Shown piece after piece: positions 1 through 6,669 of a DNA stretch of 42,075 bases. The stretch's first letter is position 1; every line of letters begins with the position of its first letter. Under the pieces are notes generated by a model. It worked only from the letters and a program-made list of their open reading frames with translations, was not told the DNA's origin and did no database searches. Source of the stretch: a virus; IMG/VR virus record IMGVR_UViG_3300022223_000011, positions 1 to 42,075 of that record; one strand, written 5' to 3'. Both the position numbers and the translations under genes were made by a program.

Positions 1-36
1 TTCTTTATTTTAGACACATGGTATCTTTATGCAAAG

Positions 37-381
37 CTAAAGTTGCTTTCTTCCTTTTCTGCCTGCAATTCTAGAATTTTCACTGTGTGTCATCCACCTC
101 ATATTATCTTTAGTGTACCCCTTTTCACTATCTATTCTATCAATAGTTGGAGTTAGCTTTCTGGGATATCCATTGGATTCCCATTCACTGAATAAAAAAT
201 GAAATCTCCAGCTACCACTGGCCCATTTGTAAAATTCTAGTTTTGGCATCAACTCTTTGCCTAGGTAGTACTTAGACCTGTTTTTCTGGATACCAGAAAC
301 CCTGGATCTAATGTTACAATAAAGCCGCATGAGAAACCCGTTCTTTGTCTTTTCGTATCTTCTTTGTGGCCTTCTACTCAT
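37..381 (-). CDS. Small HNH-like phage protein
   Basis: A basic protein of 114 residues. The segment near residues 76-100 (TPTIDRID, GYTKDNMRWMTH, EN) resembles the C-terminal half of phage HNH/homing-type nucleases, which carry a T-x-D-R-I-D...GY...DN-x-x-W signature. No Cys pairs or complete HNH triad are visible, so it may be a degenerate nuclease or a DNA-binding protein. It ends a dense minus-strand run. The ATG at 381 has only a weak GAAG element upstream, and an internal Met at residue 18 is an alternative start. The family call is an inference from motif shape. Confidence 0.5.
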   Translation of the reverse strand: MSRRPQRRYEKTKNGFLMRLYCNIRSRVSGIQKNRSKYYLGKELMPKLEFYKWASGSWRFHFLFSEWESNGYPRKLTPTIDRIDSEKGYTKDNMRWMTHSENSRIAGRKGRKQL

Positions 382-407
382 AAAAGAGCTTCATCTAAGG
401 GCTTCAT

Positions 408-602
408 TTAGTATGTCCCTTTTAATGTAAAGTCACATGATATAAACTTAAAACTATTCTTTTTGATCTTATCTTTCACTTCTTTTTGGCACTTTTTGCA
501 GGCCGATATGTCTATTTTTCTATCTAGTACTTTAGTGGTCATAAAAATCTCTTTATTTTCATGTGTACAAGACGACAGAGGTACTACTTCTTTATTCAAC
601 AT
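408..602 (-). CDS. Small Cys-containing protein, function unknown
   Basis: 64 residues with Cys12, a CKKC pair near residues 35-38 and Cys56, which could bind a metal but form no known finger. The ATG overlaps the stop of the upstream gene, and AGGA lies a short distance before it, so translation is probably coupled. I do not recognise a family. Confidence 0.55.
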   Translation of the reverse strand: MLNKEVVPLSSCTHENKEIFMTTKVLDRKIDISACKKCQKEVKDKIKKNSFKFISCDFTLKGTY

Positions 603-846
603 CTACAATCCTAATATCTTCATTCATGCTTATGCTTATGCTTGTTATTGTTCTTTCTTTACCAAATAGTTTTACTTTCTCATCGTAGATTTTAATTAGT
701 CCTAATTTATGAAATTCATCTAAACAATATTGTAGATTTTCTTTTACTGGATATACTCTACTATGAGAAAATTTTTTAACTTCTTCAATACAATGAAGTA
801 CTTCCCTAACAGTGCTTAATAACTTTTTTAGTTTTATTTCTTTCAT
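592..846 (-). CDS. Hypothetical protein, 84 aa
   Basis: A Lys/Glu-rich, mostly helical protein with no recognisable domain. It overlaps the stop of the upstream membrane-anchored gene by four bases and the start of the next gene by eleven, so it belongs to the same coupled string of small genes. Function unknown. Confidence 0.6.
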   Translation of the reverse strand: MKEIKLKKLLSTVREVLHCIEEVKKFSHSRVYPVKENLQYCLDEFHKLGLIKIYDEKVKLFGKERTITSISISMNEDIRIVDVE

Positions 847-1127
847 TTTACAAAGCCCCTCTCTCTTACAAAATTTTTAGCCTTACATATACAACAAAGA
901 TCATCAGCACTATTTTCATTAAATTTACACTTAGGCTTAGAAACACATTGTTGAGTACATGCTATATTTATTAACAGCTCCCTAGTTATAAGAAGGTCAG
1001 CTTCATTTAAAATCTCTGTAGTCCTTTCCTTGTAAACCTTCATTAGTTCGTCGTCTTTTTTTATAAAATTATTCATAAAATAAATAAGAACACAACAAAC
1101 AAGAATAAATAAAATATCACTACTCAT
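843..1127 (-). CDS. Membrane-anchored Cys-rich small protein
   Basis: 94 residues. Residues 4-22 form one hydrophobic segment (DILFILVCCVLIYFMNNF), followed by a charged helical stretch and a C-terminal cluster of Cys residues (CTQQC, KCK, CCICK) that could bind metal or form disulfides. The predicted topology is an N-terminal anchor with a soluble tail. The start overlaps the stop of a 22-codon ORF (ATGA). No family is recognised. Confidence 0.6.
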   Translation of the reverse strand: MSSDILFILVCCVLIYFMNNFIKKDDELMKVYKERTTEILNEADLLITRELLINIACTQQCVSKPKCKFNENSADDLCCICKAKNFVRERGFVK

Positions 1128-1192
1128 ACTAAACCTAACTTTGTGTACTTACCGAAGCTCTTATTTATTAAATGGCATATGCAGTCGCTCAT
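1124..1192 (-). CDS. Possible 22-aa peptide ORF
   Basis: This ORF encodes MSDCICHLINKSFGKYTKLG plus two residues. It fills the gap between two genes, has AAGGA about six bases before the ATG, and its stop overlaps the next ATG (ATGA). These are translation signals and coupling rather than homology. It could be only a leader peptide for the downstream gene. Confidence 0.35.
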   Translation of the reverse strand: MSDCICHLINKSFGKYTKLGLV

Positions 1193-1193
1193 A

Positions 1194-1403
1194 TTAATCC
1201 TTTTTATCTTGGAGTATTTTTTCTTTTGTCAAACAAACGAAGGTTGACCCATTCATATAAAAAAACTTTTCGCCACCAATCTCTTTGATAAAGTCCTCGG
1301 GAAGGTCTCTAATATTGCTTTTAGCAAACTCAAGAATCTGATTAAATGAACCCTCTTCTATATAATACCTTCCTGTTGTTTTAACATCATTCTCGTTTAT
1401 CAT
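1194..1403 (-). CDS. Hypothetical protein, 69 aa
   Basis: A small acidic protein. I chose the ATG at 1403 (MINENDV...) because GAGGG lies about six bases upstream; a GTG two codons earlier has no space for a ribosome binding site. It overlaps the end of the upstream gene. No recognisable domain. Confidence 0.55.
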   Translation of the reverse strand: MINENDVKTTGRYYIEEGSFNQILEFAKSNIRDLPEDFIKEIGGEKFFYMNGSTFVCLTKEKILQDKKD

Positions 1404-1599
1404 TAACACCCTCTATTTCAGTAAATCCAAAAAGCACCATTTCTCTCACCTTTTCCCATGATTCTTTCAATATTCTTTCTTCTCTTTTTTCAACCTCTAT
1501 CTTTAACAGTCTTCTTATCCTGGCCCTCTTTCTCCATCCAAGAACTTTTTTGTCTATTCTTACTGTTATATATTTAGTTTTAATTACTATTGTTTTCAA
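1387..1599 (-). CDS. Small basic protein, 70 aa
   Basis: Strongly basic (KKVLGWRKRARIRRLLK in the middle) and probably helical. It could bind nucleic acid, but no fold is evident. It begins with a TTG that overlaps the stop of the HNH-like gene, so it depends on coupled translation. Function unknown. Confidence 0.5.
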   Translation of the reverse strand: MKTIVIKTKYITVRIDKKVLGWRKRARIRRLLKIEVEKREERILKESWEKVREMVLFGFTEIEGVNDKRE

Positions 1600-1835
1600 T
1601 TAAACTCGCTTTTAAAATTCATCTTATCTATTATGTCTTCTCTTTTATTCTTAATTAGCCATGTCTTTAAATTATATTTTTTAATAAAATAAAATATTCC
1701 CACCTTGTGCCTTTCTGTGTGATGCTTCCGGCACAGAATCCAGACATTGTTTTCATCTTTGCCGCCTGCTCCGCGAGTTGTTATATGATCCCTATCTAGT
1801 GGACCGAAACATTCGTTGTTATCTATTAGGCACAT
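1596..1835 (-). CDS. Small HNH endonuclease-like protein
   Basis: 79 residues. The core LDRDHITTRGAGGKDENN followed by VWILCRKHHTERH matches the compact HNH pattern (D-H ... N-N ... L-C-x-x-H-H) of phage HNH or recombination nucleases. The usual first Cys pair is reduced to Cys2 and Cys9. HNH proteins of this size in phages often take part in packaging or recombination, but no partner is visible here. It starts directly after the endolysin stop with no ribosome binding site of its own, which suggests coupled translation. Confidence 0.65.
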   Translation of the reverse strand: MCLIDNNECFGPLDRDHITTRGAGGKDENNVWILCRKHHTERHKVGIFYFIKKYNLKTWLIKNKREDIIDKMNFKSEFN

Positions 1836-2246
1836 CTAAAAATTAAATTGACAGTGAATATAGCCAGCTTCCTCGTTTACCACTATGTAATCAAATATTT
1901 CACCGCAGTCCATAATGAAGTCATCTTTAAAATCTTTGTCAATGCTATTTAAATCAAAGTCGCAAGCAAGCCCCTTTGTGTGATTGGAATTAAAACTAGA
2001 ACCCTTGGTTTTTTCGTTATGTTTTTGGCATCTAAAAAATGAGTTTATCACCACTTTCATATGTCTGTGCTTGATTCTTAAATGAGAAACAGCCGCTATG
2101 ACTTTCCTGTGCGCTAGTGTAAAATGACAGCTTTTATAGGTGCAATGACAATGAAGTTCACTAGCGCAAACTAGCGGTGCCAGTGGGTACCTCTTTTTAT
2201 TCTTAGGAAGCATTATTACTTCGGTGTCTTTTTTAAGTTCTGCCAC
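1836..2246 (-). CDS. Endolysin, M15-family peptidase
   Basis: 136 residues, a usual size for single-domain phage peptidases that cleave cell-wall peptides (L-Ala-D-Glu or D-Ala-D-Ala type). The zinc ligands can be seen: the NSNHTKGLACDFD segment gives His89 and Asp96 (H-x6-D), and GYIHCQ gives His131. The upstream NSFFRCQKHNEKTKGSS matches the conserved Arg-containing stretch of the M15_3 subgroup. There is no signal peptide, so a holin would be needed for export; none is adjacent. It begins with GTG at 2246, eight bases after a GAGG. Substrate specificity cannot be read from the sequence. Confidence 0.8.
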   Translation of the reverse strand: MAELKKDTEVIMLPKNKKRYPLAPLVCASELHCHCTYKSCHFTLAHRKVIAAVSHLRIKHRHMKVVINSFFRCQKHNEKTKGSSFNSNHTKGLACDFDLNSIDKDFKDDFIMDCGEIFDYIVVNEEAGYIHCQFNF

Positions 2247-2248
2247 GC

Positions 2249-2425
2249 TTAAGTCCTCACATACCTTGTTTCAAATATATAAGACACTATCGCATAATTA
2301 GTAAAAAACAGCGTATTAGGGTTTATAATCTCAATAATTCTTGTGCAATTCGGCTTCACCAGCAAGCCTTTATTTTTCTCGTAAAATATCCTACCGGTCT
2401 TATACCATCCGCTATAGTATTGCAC
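2249..2425 (-). CDS. Hypothetical protein, 58 aa, GTG start
   Basis: This gene fills the gap between the endolysin and the upstream gene. It starts with GTG at 2425 (MQYYSGWYKTGRIF...), preceded by GGGAG six bases away, and ends just before the endolysin start. It is rich in aromatic and hydrophobic residues but has no clear membrane segment. No family is recognised. The call rests on the ribosome binding site and the tight fit. Confidence 0.5.
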   Translation of the reverse strand: MQYYSGWYKTGRIFYEKNKGLLVKPNCTRIIEIINPNTLFFTNYAIVSYIFETRYVRT

Positions 2426-2446
2426 TGACTACTCCCTCTCTTTTTA

Positions 2447-2995
2447 TTAATCAACTCTTTTTGCTAAGTTAATCGCCCCATCCATCGTTCCCGCCGCTTG
2501 TAAATCAAAGATGGCGCATAGTAAATATTTCTTTCTCATTTCTTTAGGTAGCCAATTATAAGCTTCCTCTGATCCAAAAAGAGCTATAGCGTGTTGCTTG
2601 CAGAATTTAAACAATTCATCTCTGCCAAAGTTTTTTTCAAACTTTTGCCACAGCCTTAAAAATCTATCTTGCTCGGCTTCGTATTCTTTTTGTCTCTGCT
2701 TGTCACTAAGAAATTCCTTGTTTTTGCCAGATTCGGAACTTCTTATTTTCTCAATTAAGTATCGCAGTGACGGAAAATAATCATGCATCCCAACCTCTGC
2801 TTCAATGACCTGCATTGCGTTTTTGTATTTACGTAACTTTTCTTCATAAATATTCAGTTCCTCGCTATAAAGCTTTTTCTTAAGACCTGTGTTTAACCGC
2901 CTTAATGCTCTATTGATATCCGTAACAGGCAAATCCATTGGATCAACTTTATGACCTATCTTGCGATGAAACGCTTCGATGTGTTCCATATGCAT
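2447..2995 (-). CDS. Hypothetical helical protein, 182 aa
   Basis: A charged, largely alpha-helical protein with a coiled-coil-like middle (Glu/Lys-rich near residues 35-65 and 85-115) and no motif I recognise. The ATG at 2995 was chosen because GGAGG lies about seven bases upstream; the upstream codons have no such signal. It is the first gene after the 3.0-3.2 kb terminator region, so it probably has its own promoter or depends on readthrough. Function unknown. Confidence 0.65.
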   Translation of the reverse strand: MHMEHIEAFHRKIGHKVDPMDLPVTDINRALRRLNTGLKKKLYSEELNIYEEKLRKYKNAMQVIEAEVGMHDYFPSLRYLIEKIRSSESGKNKEFLSDKQRQKEYEAEQDRFLRLWQKFEKNFGRDELFKFCKQHAIALFGSEEAYNWLPKEMRKKYLLCAIFDLQAAGTMDGAINLAKRVD

Positions 2996-3053
2996 AACCT
3001 TCCTCCCCTTGAAAGCTCCACAATTATTCATTTATGATTTTGATTTGTAAAGT

Positions 3054-3092
3054 AAAAAGAAGCGCAGGCTGCCCTGCCCTGGCCTACGCTTC
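3054..3092 (-). terminator. Intrinsic terminator, minus strand
   Basis: On the minus strand an 11-bp stem (3082-3092 with 3059-3069, including one G-U pair) closes a 12-base loop and is followed by five Ts. Read on the plus strand the wobble becomes an A-C mismatch, which favours the minus-strand RNA as the folded form. It lies downstream of a second similar terminator and just before the gene starting at 2995. Confidence 0.65.
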
Positions 3093-3102
3093 GGAGGTCG
3101 TC

Positions 3103-3216
3103 ATGGACTACAACGCACACAGTATAATTTTAGCAGTGCAATTAAAAAGACGTCAATTTAAAAAGAAAGACCTGGCGCAATGGGTAAGGGAGGCACCAGG
3201 TCTGGACCGAAACTAG
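3103..3216 (+). CDS. Possible 37-aa plus-strand peptide
   Basis: The ORF MDYNAHSIILAVQLKRRQ... is basic. It begins five bases after a perfect GGAGG on the strand opposite to its neighbours. Against it, the ORF overlaps both minus-strand terminator stems, and GGAGG could be chance. If translated, it would be a short basic peptide linked to the plus-strand RNA/HNH insert. No similarity is recognised. Confidence 0.3.
   Translation: MDYNAHSIILAVQLKRRQFKKKDLAQWVREAPGLDRN
3160..3203 (-). terminator. Second intrinsic terminator, minus strand
   Basis: On the minus strand AGACCTGGTGC pairs with GCGCCAGGTCT (11 bp, one G-U) around a 14-base loop, followed by TTCTTTTT. As with the neighbouring terminator, the wobble pair is allowed only on the minus strand. 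The two together would stop minus-strand transcripts that pass antisense through the HNH insert. Confidence 0.65.
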
Positions 3217-3260
3217 TATGGGGTAAAAAATCTAACAAAATACTTTTTTTTTGTAAATAC

Positions 3261-3510
3261 TTGGGCCATGATTTTCTCGGATGCAGGCTAAATTCATGGA
3301 CGCAAATCATCCACGCTACCATGACCGAGGGGCCATCAACCTAACTGACGGGGGATTGGAACCACAGTGAGCTAACACTAAAAATCTATTGGCCGTTGGT
3401 GAAGCAGGACGCAAGCCAAAATGAAACTTCCCTCAGAGCCGAGAGGCGAGCTACCAAGCGACCGTGGGAACGCGAATTAAACGGAATCTTATAACAGGCC
3501 CGTAGGGCCT
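3261..3510 (+). ncRNA. Candidate structured RNA upstream of HNH gene
   Basis: About 250 bases with no convincing ORF and a locally higher GC content. Helices can be paired by eye on the plus strand: CTCGG 3276-3280 with CCGAG 3325-3329; TCATGG 3294-3299 with CCATGA 3319-3324; TTGGC 3389-3393 with GCCAA 3415-3419; TTCCC 3428-3432 with GGGAA 3466-3470, enclosing GCC-GAGA-GGC with a GNRA loop; CCGT 3462-3465 with ACGG 3481-3484; and AGGCCC-GTA-GGGCCT at 3496-3510. The last hairpin ends 27 bases before the HNH start. The layout (structured RNA directly upstream of and collinear with an HNH ORF) recalls HEARO/omega-RNA elements, but this is an inference and the protein is not IscB. Confidence 0.5.
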
Positions 3511-3537
3511 CTATTGCCTTCAAACAGGGGATTGATT

Positions 3538-4065
3538 ATGAAAAAGTGCTATAAATGTGGATGTAAACTATATAAGTCTATTAAGTGTTCCTGCGTTAGA
3601 AGTAAAATTATTTACGAGGATATTTCAGATAATAGGTTTTCAAAAATAGAATTAAAAAACCAAAAATTCTACAACGGAGACAGGTGGAAAAAGTTAAAAA
3701 ATATAATTAAAAGGATTTTTGGTAGGCGATGCATGTCTTGTGAAAGTACTGAAAACATTGAAGTTGACCATATAAAGCCTAAAGGCAAATACGATAAACT
3801 GAAATATGATCCCAATAACCTACAGGTATTATGCAGGACATGTAATCGAACAAAAATCAACATACCCGAAACTGACTATCGAACCGAAGCACAGAAGGAA
3901 AAGTTAAAATTAGTTATAAGAAAAAATAAATTTCTTCAAGAATGCATCCCGAAAAATAAGCCTGCTAAAAAGAAGGAATATACAGGTGTTAAGTTTCAAT
4001 CTGGACCTAAAACTATACTGATAAAAAAGAATGAAAGACCCCTCCGCAGAAGGAGCCCTGAATAA
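3538..4065 (+). CDS. HNH endonuclease
   Basis: 175 residues. The HNH core runs from about residue 62 to 106: Cys65-x2-Cys68, VDHIKP with Asp77-His78, DPNNLQ, and Cys99-x2-Cys102. The catalytic-finger position after Cys102 is Asn. An extra N-terminal Cys cluster (CYKCGC ... CSC) may form a second zinc ribbon, and the tail is Lys-rich. There is no RuvC domain or PLMP motif, so it is not a standard IscB. It is the only clear gene on the plus strand, which marks it as an insertion. The ATG at 3538 follows a GGGG stretch; an in-frame TTG further upstream was rejected. The likely role is a homing-type nuclease. Confidence 0.85.
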   Translation: MKKCYKCGCKLYKSIKCSCVRSKIIYEDISDNRFSKIELKNQKFYNGDRWKKLKNIIKRIFGRRCMSCESTENIEVDHIKPKGKYDKLKYDPNNLQVLCRTCNRTKINIPETDYRTEAQKEKLKLVIRKNKFLQECIPKNKPAKKKEYTGVKFQSGPKTILIKKNERPLRRRSPE

Positions 4066-4100
4066 GCAGATGTAAGGGATTAGGTATCCGCCGTTATTTA

Positions 4101-5099
4101 TCACTTATCTTTGCTTATAGGCTTAGGGACATAGTTTTGAATACTCAGTAGTATCTCTTCAAGTAAAGCTTTCTCATGGCGTTTTATGTCGTTAATATTG
4201 GTTACTTTACATAGTTCATGCATTAGTTCGCCGGCAGCATTCATATCAATGTCAAATTCCATAATCTTTTGGTCAAATGTTTTTTTAATCTCGTTACATA
4301 GAATTGCTTTCTCTTCGCGTAATTTCTTTCCTTTCTCTAGTTCTTCTTGCTGCTTTTTGTTAAACTCTTCTTGTTCTTTTTCAAAGTCAACGCCGTGAAC
4401 CTCGTCCATTACCTGAACTAAATTGTCAACTCTATTATCATTGTTGAAGCGTGGCCATTCTTTTGCCGCTCTACGTATCATTGTTTTTTTGACCATTTCT
4501 TCGTAGTCTGATTTCCATGGTGAGCTATTTGGTTTATTGATATAGGACTTGGAGTTCCTGTCTCTTATTTTATGGACCTCTTCAATTAACATGTGATCGC
4601 TTATCCAGTCTCCGTGAATTGTTTTAGCTGCACAAAAAACACCTACTATCTCTCCCCTTTTTTTATCAAAAGGTTTGAAAGAGTGAATTGGCTCTTTGTC
4701 TAGCCCTTGGTATTCAAATGTGTCGTTTTCGCGAATTATTCTTGCTTTCACCAAGACAACAGATCCACTCGTAGTAGCTACCTCTTTCATCCCATAGTAA
4801 GAAACATCAAGACAAACCTTGCCATCTCTAGGGACTAGGTAAGCTGATTTTTTAGCAGGGTTTAAGGATAGACCAACTGCGGCGACGTTTTTAATTGCGT
4901 GTTCAAGTGACTCAGGATTAGTGGAAGCTATTTGTAATAAATATTCGTTAGACTTAAGCAATTGCAAAGCAAACTCGCACTCTTTTTTAAAGTTCATTTG
5001 CTCGACAGTTTTAATAGCGTTGAATGTGTCTTCTAGTTTATAAATATCTTTTTCGGCTAATTCTAATGCGTTTTTCTTTACTTGCTGTTTATTATTCAT
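4101..5099 (-). CDS. recT: RecT-family single-strand annealing protein
   Basis: 332 residues, near the usual RecT length plus a C-terminal extension. The family signature is clear in the first 230 residues: the GLSLNPAKKSAYLVPR stretch, VSYYGMKEVATTSG, a region matching the conserved Asp/Trp-containing core (GDWISDHMLIEEV), and KKTMIRRAAKEWPR near the end of the core. Residues about 235-280 are a Glu/Lys/Gln coiled coil. RecT anneals complementary DNA strands during phage recombination and replication. The neighbouring Gp157 supports this assignment, because the two commonly occur together. No exonuclease (RecE-like) gene is visible nearby. It converges with the plus-strand HNH gene. Confidence 0.92.
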   Translation of the reverse strand: MNNKQQVKKNALELAEKDIYKLEDTFNAIKTVEQMNFKKECEFALQLLKSNEYLLQIASTNPESLEHAIKNVAAVGLSLNPAKKSAYLVPRDGKVCLDVSYYGMKEVATTSGSVVLVKARIIRENDTFEYQGLDKEPIHSFKPFDKKRGEIVGVFCAAKTIHGDWISDHMLIEEVHKIRDRNSKSYINKPNSSPWKSDYEEMVKKTMIRRAAKEWPRFNNDNRVDNLVQVMDEVHGVDFEKEQEEFNKKQQEELEKGKKLREEKAILCNEIKKTFDQKIMEFDIDMNAAGELMHELCKVTNINDIKRHEKALLEEILLSIQNYVPKPISKDK

Positions 5100-5162
5100 T
5101 ACTGTGCTCCATTTCTGTTAATTCAATAAGGTAACCAATTTATCTTTCTCAGCAGGGTTTCT

Positions 5163-5483
5163 TCACTTGCTGCATTCTTTTAATTCTAGAGTCACTGGGT
5201 CGATTGTTTTATATTCGAGATGCTCGTCGTCAACAATAACCTTAGGTTTAGGTAAGCAAAGGTCTACCCAGCCCTCTATCTCACAAATTTTTACCGCATC
5301 CTTGGCCCATTTAACCCCCTTGGGGTTACTAGTCCAAACAATGATAGTGTGACCATCTAATTTCCATGCTTTGATTTTTTCAATTAGCTTCTCGTTTGGG
5401 GTTGTGGGTATGAAGCACCCCTCTGACGGAAGTAATAAAGTCCAATCGACATCGATGTAGATAATTTTATTGTTTATTTTCAT
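5163..5483 (-). CDS. HAD-like phosphatase, small
   Basis: 106 residues. Motif I is IYIDVDWTLL with Asp11 and Asp13, motif II is VWTS (Thr51/Ser52), Lys79 lies in LPKPK, and motif IV is VDDE (Asp85-Asp86). This is the pattern of a cap-less HAD phosphatase or polynucleotide-phosphatase-like protein. Substrate unknown; a nucleotide or nucleic-acid 3-prime phosphate is plausible given the phage context. The ATG at 5483 (MKINNK) is preferred over an upstream codon inside the previous gene. It sits between Gp157 and RecT. Confidence 0.75.
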   Translation of the reverse strand: MKINNKIIYIDVDWTLLLPSEGCFIPTTPNEKLIEKIKAWKLDGHTIIVWTSNPKGVKWAKDAVKICEIEGWVDLCLPKPKVIVDDEHLEYKTIDPVTLELKECSK

Positions 5484-5490
5484 AAAACCT

Positions 5491-6045
5491 TTAAGAATCT
5501 CCAATCTTCTTCTTTTTCGACTTATTTTTCTTAGTGATTAGGGAAAATTTTATACCATGCTCTCCATCGATAATTGTTGCTGCGTCACCCTTGTATTTCC
5601 CTGTCTTAATGGCTTCGGTTAATAGTTTTTTATCTATAGCCGTGCTACTGGGAATAAATTTTTTATACTCCATGGGTATTTTATTTTCGCTGTGAACCTG
5701 TAGTTTTTTAGATGGGTTGGTTAGTTTAATTTGACTTATTTGTCCTGTGAACTCTTTTTGGTCTGATTTCAGTAGGCAGTTCTTAACATAGTTCTTAAAA
5801 GCTTCCTTTTCGTTTGTTCTGGCATTTATGAATCTTTTAAACTCTTCAATCCTTCTCTCTGCCACGCCTATCATATGGTCTAGCCTATTGACATAATCAC
5901 AACAGGCGTCAGTCTTTGTTGTTAGTGCCAACTTAATGCTTTCTTCTATTGCTGCAAGCTCTGGCGTTATCTCACCGCCTGACTTTGCTAGTTCTTTATT
6001 GAACTCTTCTACTCCGTCAATGATATCCCATAACGATTCCGACAT
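5491..6045 (-). CDS. Siphovirus Gp157-like protein
   Basis: 184 residues. An N-terminal helical domain (about residues 1-95, with DYVNRLDHMIGVAERRIEEF typical of the family) is followed by a beta-rich part containing LTNPSKKLQVH and an IPMEYKK segment. This matches the Sipho_Gp157 family, first linked to resistance in Streptococcus phages and commonly found beside RecT or ERF recombination genes. The Lys-rich tail (KKNKSKKKK) may bind nucleic acid. It lies directly downstream of a strong hairpin structure and starts the Gp157-HAD-RecT set. Its molecular role is not established. Confidence 0.8.
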   Translation of the reverse strand: MSESLWDIIDGVEEFNKELAKSGGEITPELAAIEESIKLALTTKTDACCDYVNRLDHMIGVAERRIEEFKRFINARTNEKEAFKNYVKNCLLKSDQKEFTGQISQIKLTNPSKKLQVHSENKIPMEYKKFIPSSTAIDKKLLTEAIKTGKYKGDAATIIDGEHGIKFSLITKKNKSKKKKIGDS

Positions 6046-6056
6046 GCTTTCTCCCT

Positions 6057-6117
6057 CTTAAAAACCCGACCCATGGGCACTATTGCCCTTTTGATCAAAA
6101 CAAGTTTAGGGTCGGGT
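6057..6117 (-). terminator. Three-way-junction hairpin ending in T run
   Basis: A perfect 9-bp stem (6064-6072 with 6109-6117) encloses two further inverted repeats: GGGCA/TGCCC at 6075-6088 and the palindrome TTTTGATCAAAA at 6089-6100. On the minus strand the outer stem is followed by TTTTT. It lies between the 54-aa basic protein gene and Gp157, about 12 bases before the Gp157 start. It could be an intrinsic terminator, an attenuator or a regulatory leader for the recombination genes. Confidence 0.6.
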
Positions 6118-6157
6118 GCGCATTGGTATTATTGTTTATAAACTGAATTTCGTTTTG

Positions 6158-6322
6158 TCAGCTACTTTTTTTAAAATCAGGGTGCGACATAACAAACTGC
6201 CTAAGCGTTCGTTTTTTCTTGCCCTTGCCGCGTATTATTTTCATATGATTATCAGACAAGCGCACCGTTCTGCACTTCGGTCTGTCACTTTCTTTTTCAA
6301 ACCTCTTTTTTCTACTCGCCAT
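6158..6322 (-). CDS. Small basic protein, 54 aa
   Basis: MASRKKRFEKESD... is a Lys/Arg-rich protein with MSHPDFKKSS at the end. Its ATG overlaps the stop of the upstream gene (TAATG) and has GGGGAG five bases before it, a strong translation signal. A possible nucleic-acid-binding protein; no family is recognised. The overlapping plus-strand frame is a shadow. Confidence 0.65.
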   Translation of the reverse strand: MASRKKRFEKESDRPKCRTVRLSDNHMKIIRGKGKKKRTLRQFVMSHPDFKKSS

Positions 6323-6555
6323 TAATTCTCCCCAGGTATCTGTTTAAATTCTTTCAATAGCTTGTCATGTAGCTTATTGCTAAGCTCGATAGCCCGACAG
6401 CCCCCGGGCCACTTTAGGTTACACTTGTCGCAACCAGCTTTACTACATGTGTTAGCAACGAAGTCTTCAAACCTGCGCACTAGATCAGCCAGGTCGCTCA
6501 CTGCACATCTCTCATGCTTTTTTTGATCGACTCTTTTAAGGTTTATTTTGTTCAT
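6322..6555 (-). CDS. Cys-rich small protein, 77 aa
   Basis: Contains Cys17 and a central cluster (NTCSKAGCDKCNLKWPGGCR), which could be a zinc-binding knuckle or an iron-sulfur-like site. The flanking regions are helical. It is placed in the early-type small gene string. No known family. Confidence 0.65.
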   Translation of the reverse strand: MNKINLKRVDQKKHERCAVSDLADLVRRFEDFVANTCSKAGCDKCNLKWPGGCRAIELSNKLHDKLLKEFKQIPGEN

Positions 6556-6561
6556 TGGGCC

Positions 6562-6669
6562 TCATAGTTTTTTTGTTAGAATGACAAGTATTGCCAAATT
6601 AACCAGTGATATTACCAAAGCCAGCCACTGCATAAGCCATAAATCGTTTTTAATTAATTCTTGAATCAC
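6562..6669 (-). CDS. Single-TM peptide, 35 aa
   Basis: A GTG-start ORF (MIQELIKNDLWLMQWLALVI...) preceded by GGAGG at suitable spacing. Residues 11-31 are a continuous hydrophobic segment followed by TKKL, giving a short N-out or N-in membrane peptide. It overlaps the end of the upstream gene by about 20 bases. A tiny holin-like or regulatory peptide is possible, but nothing specific is shown. Confidence 0.5.
   Translation of the reverse strand: MIQELIKNDLWLMQWLALVISLVNLAILVILTKKL

Noticed and set aside
3261-3510. Group I intron carrying the HNH gene
   Set aside because: The usual P, Q, R and S core sequences were not found by eye, and the element is antisense to the neighbouring genes with no interrupted gene around it. 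A covariance-model search is still needed.
3538-4065. IscB or IshB protein
   Set aside because: No RuvC segments and no N-terminal PLMP motif are present; only the HNH core is shared.
5100-5162. Remnant coding sequence between RecT and the HAD-like gene
   Set aside because: One minus-strand frame reads NPAEKDKLVTLLN before a stop, but it is only 13 residues and has no start codon. Too short to call.
6116-6325. Plus-strand ORF of 69 codons
   Set aside because: It is opposite to the 54-aa basic protein gene, which has a strong ribosome binding site and exact coupling to the upstream stop.
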